A DNA stretch of 42,489 bases from NCBI GenBank assembly GCA_027943245.1, contig JANDJZ010000411.1:1-42489 (forward strand), in the 5' to 3' direction. The position numbers and the translations under genes were made by a program. The notes under the pieces were generated by a model. That model searched no databases. It had not been told where the DNA came from and saw only the letters and a program-made list of their open reading frames with translations. This document shows positions 41,428 through 42,489 of this stretch, piece by piece. Positions within the stretch are counted from its first letter, which is position 1; every line of letters starts with the position of its first letter. The DNA comes from Acanthamoeba sp. SK_2022b. Its lineage: Eukaryota > Discosea > Longamoebia > Acanthamoebidae.

Positions 41428-42489
41428 TTACTCGATGGGCGGCTTCTGCTTGCGGGTCTTGATGCTGGTCGCCACTCCGCTGGCGATGTTGATGGTCGCG
41501 GAAGAGGTATCCTTGTCCTTGTCCCTTTTGATCGTTGGGGTGGCCGGCGTGGCGGTCTGCTGCTGGGGGGCGGCGTCCTTGTACTTGTCCTCGCGCTCCC
41601 TCCTCCGTTCGCGGTCCTTCTCCCGATGCTTCTTGCGGCGCTCCCTCTTCTCGGGGCCGGCCCTGCGCTCGCCCTCGTTCGAGTCGTCGCTGCTGCTGCT
41701 GCCGCCGCCTGCGCCCCTGTGGTCTCCTCGCCTGCGCCCGGCGTCGGCCGTGTCGCTGTCCGAGCTGTCGTCGCTGCTGCTGCTGCTCGCGCCGCGCTTG
41801 GCCTTGCGACGCTGCTGCTTGGCGCTCGCCTTGCCTCGACGCTGCTGCTCCGCAGCGCTGTCGTTGTCGCTCGTGTCGCTGCTGCTGCTCGACGCCTTGT
41901 GTATCCTCCGCTGGTCCCTCTTCTGTCTGTCGCGCTTGTCCTTCCCGCCGCTGCCCCCGCCGGCCCTGCGCTTGCCTCGGTCGCGGTCGCGGTCGCGGTC
42001 GCGCTCCCTGTCGGTGTCGGTGTCGCTGCTGCTGCTGGTCAGCTGCCTGCCGCCTCTCTCCTTCCTCCGCTTCTCGCGCCTCTTCTCGCGCTTCCGCTTC
42101 TCCCGCTCGCGCTCGCTGTCGCTCGAGCTCAGCTCGCCCAGCTTCTCCAGCTCCTTGCGCTTCTTCTCCCTGCGCCTCCGCTTGCGCTCCTTCGAGTCGG
42201 CGTCGCTCGAGTCGCTGCTGCTGCTGCTGCTCCCGCCGTTGTTCAGCTTGCGCTTCTCCTTGCGCTTCTTTGCGCGCCTGCGCTCGCGATCGCTGTCGCT
42301 GCTGGCGTTGTTGGCCCGCTGCTTCTCCTTCTGGCGCCGCTTCTCGCGGCGCATCTGTCGACGCTTCTCCTTCTCGCTGTCGCTCGTGCTGAGCTCGCCC
42401 AGCTTGTCCAGCTCCTTCCGCCTCTTCTCGCGCATCTCGCGCCGCCTCTCGCGTTCGCTGTCGGTCTCGCTGCTGCTCGAGATCTTGGC
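41428..42489 (-). CDS. Arg/Lys/Ser-rich (RS-like) protein, C-terminal part; 5' end outside window
   Basis: Open from the window edge to a TAA stop, 353 residues visible. The sequence alternates basic blocks (REKRRKELDKLGELS, KKRKELEKLGELSSSDSER, ERKRRRREKKRK) with Ser/Asp clusters that look like casein kinase 2 sites. It contains an RD/RE stretch (DRERDRDRDRDRGKR). A module of Ser/Asp cluster, basic helix and (L)(D/E)KLGELS recurs about three times, showing internal duplication. The C-terminus is less biased (TATPATPTIKRDKDKD, TSSATINIASGVATSIKTRK). Such composition is common in splicing-associated and chromatin proteins, but no domain is present, so function is not assigned. Confidence 0.7.
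   Translation of the reverse strand, partial: AKISSSSETDSERERRREMREKRRKELDKLGELSTSDSEKEKRRQMRREKRRQKEKQRANNASSDSDRERRRAKKRKEKRKLNNGGSSSSSSDSSDADSKERKRRRREKKRKELEKLGELSSSDSEREREKRKREKRREKRRKERGGRQLTSSSSDTDTDRERDRDRDRDRGKRRAGGGSGGKDKRDRQKRDQRRIHKASSSSSDTSDNDSAAEQQRRGKASAKQQRRKAKRGASSSSSDDSSDSDTADAGRRRGDHRGAGGGSSSSDDSNEGERRAGPEKRERRKKHREKDRERRREREDKYKDAAPQQQTATPATPTIKRDKDKDTSSATINIASGVATSIKTRKQKPPIE

Noticed and set aside
41535..42392. Cys/Arg/Ser-rich plus-strand frame of 285 codons
   Set aside because: Antisense of Ser/Glu/Lys/Arg repeats; the cysteines arise from GCA/GCT codons read in reverse.
1..42489. CRISPR arrays or bacterial operons
   Set aside because: Tandem repeats here are microsatellites without spacers, and genes are intron-containing with mixed strands.

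Overview
The window looks like nuclear DNA of an amoebozoan, most likely Acanthamoeba. Exons are GC-rich with strong third-position GC bias. They are interrupted by many short GT-AG introns (about 50-400 bases, with a few apparent GC-AG introns), and genes are packed closely on both strands. Gene content agrees: a secreted protein with two CBM49 cellulose-binding domains of the Acanthamoeba cyst-wall 'Luke' type, a ROMO1/Mgr2 mitochondrial protein, a mitochondrial malonyl transacylase and an IRP1-class aconitase. No tRNA, rRNA, CRISPR array or bacterial operon was found. Exon boundaries below come from splice signals, reading phase and family similarity; for most genes the exon lengths sum to a whole number of codons.

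Left part (1-14.4 kb): the 3' half of a GH38 alpha-mannosidase (+); a nine-exon Gfo/Idh/MocA oxidoreductase (-); a six-exon acidic protein of unknown function (+); two adjacent low-complexity genes (-) that share short motifs and look like a diverged tandem pair; a 93-residue F-box protein (+); a DUF1348/SnoaL-like protein (-); weakly supported coding fragments (-); and a cupin (+). About 1.1 kb of apparently non-coding DNA follows.

Middle (14.4-29.6 kb): a large (about 1377 aa) protein with an N-terminal LIM domain, long charged coiled coil, a PBZ-type poly(ADP-ribose)-binding zinc finger and a C-terminal SH3 domain; a regulator related to the middle homology region of fungal Zn-cluster factors but with no visible zinc cluster; the CBM49 lectin; a nuclear winged-helix (forkhead-like) protein; an AT-richer island with a perfect 62-bp inverted repeat flanked by a candidate 6-bp target-site duplication; and an intronless 2-oxoglutarate/Fe(II) oxygenase.

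Right part (29.8-42.5 kb): a secreted PF04185 phosphoesterase (-); a 15-exon aconitase (-) whose introns carry two different near-identical repeat families; a divergent pair of mitochondrial genes, ROMO1-like (-) and malonyl-CoA:ACP transacylase (+); a single-pass membrane protein (-); and the 3' part of an arginine/serine-rich protein (-) cut by the window edge.

The genes are not an operon. The best candidates for something undescribed are the LIM-PBZ-SH3 architecture, the repeats shared among aconitase introns, and the inverted-repeat element in the AT-rich island.
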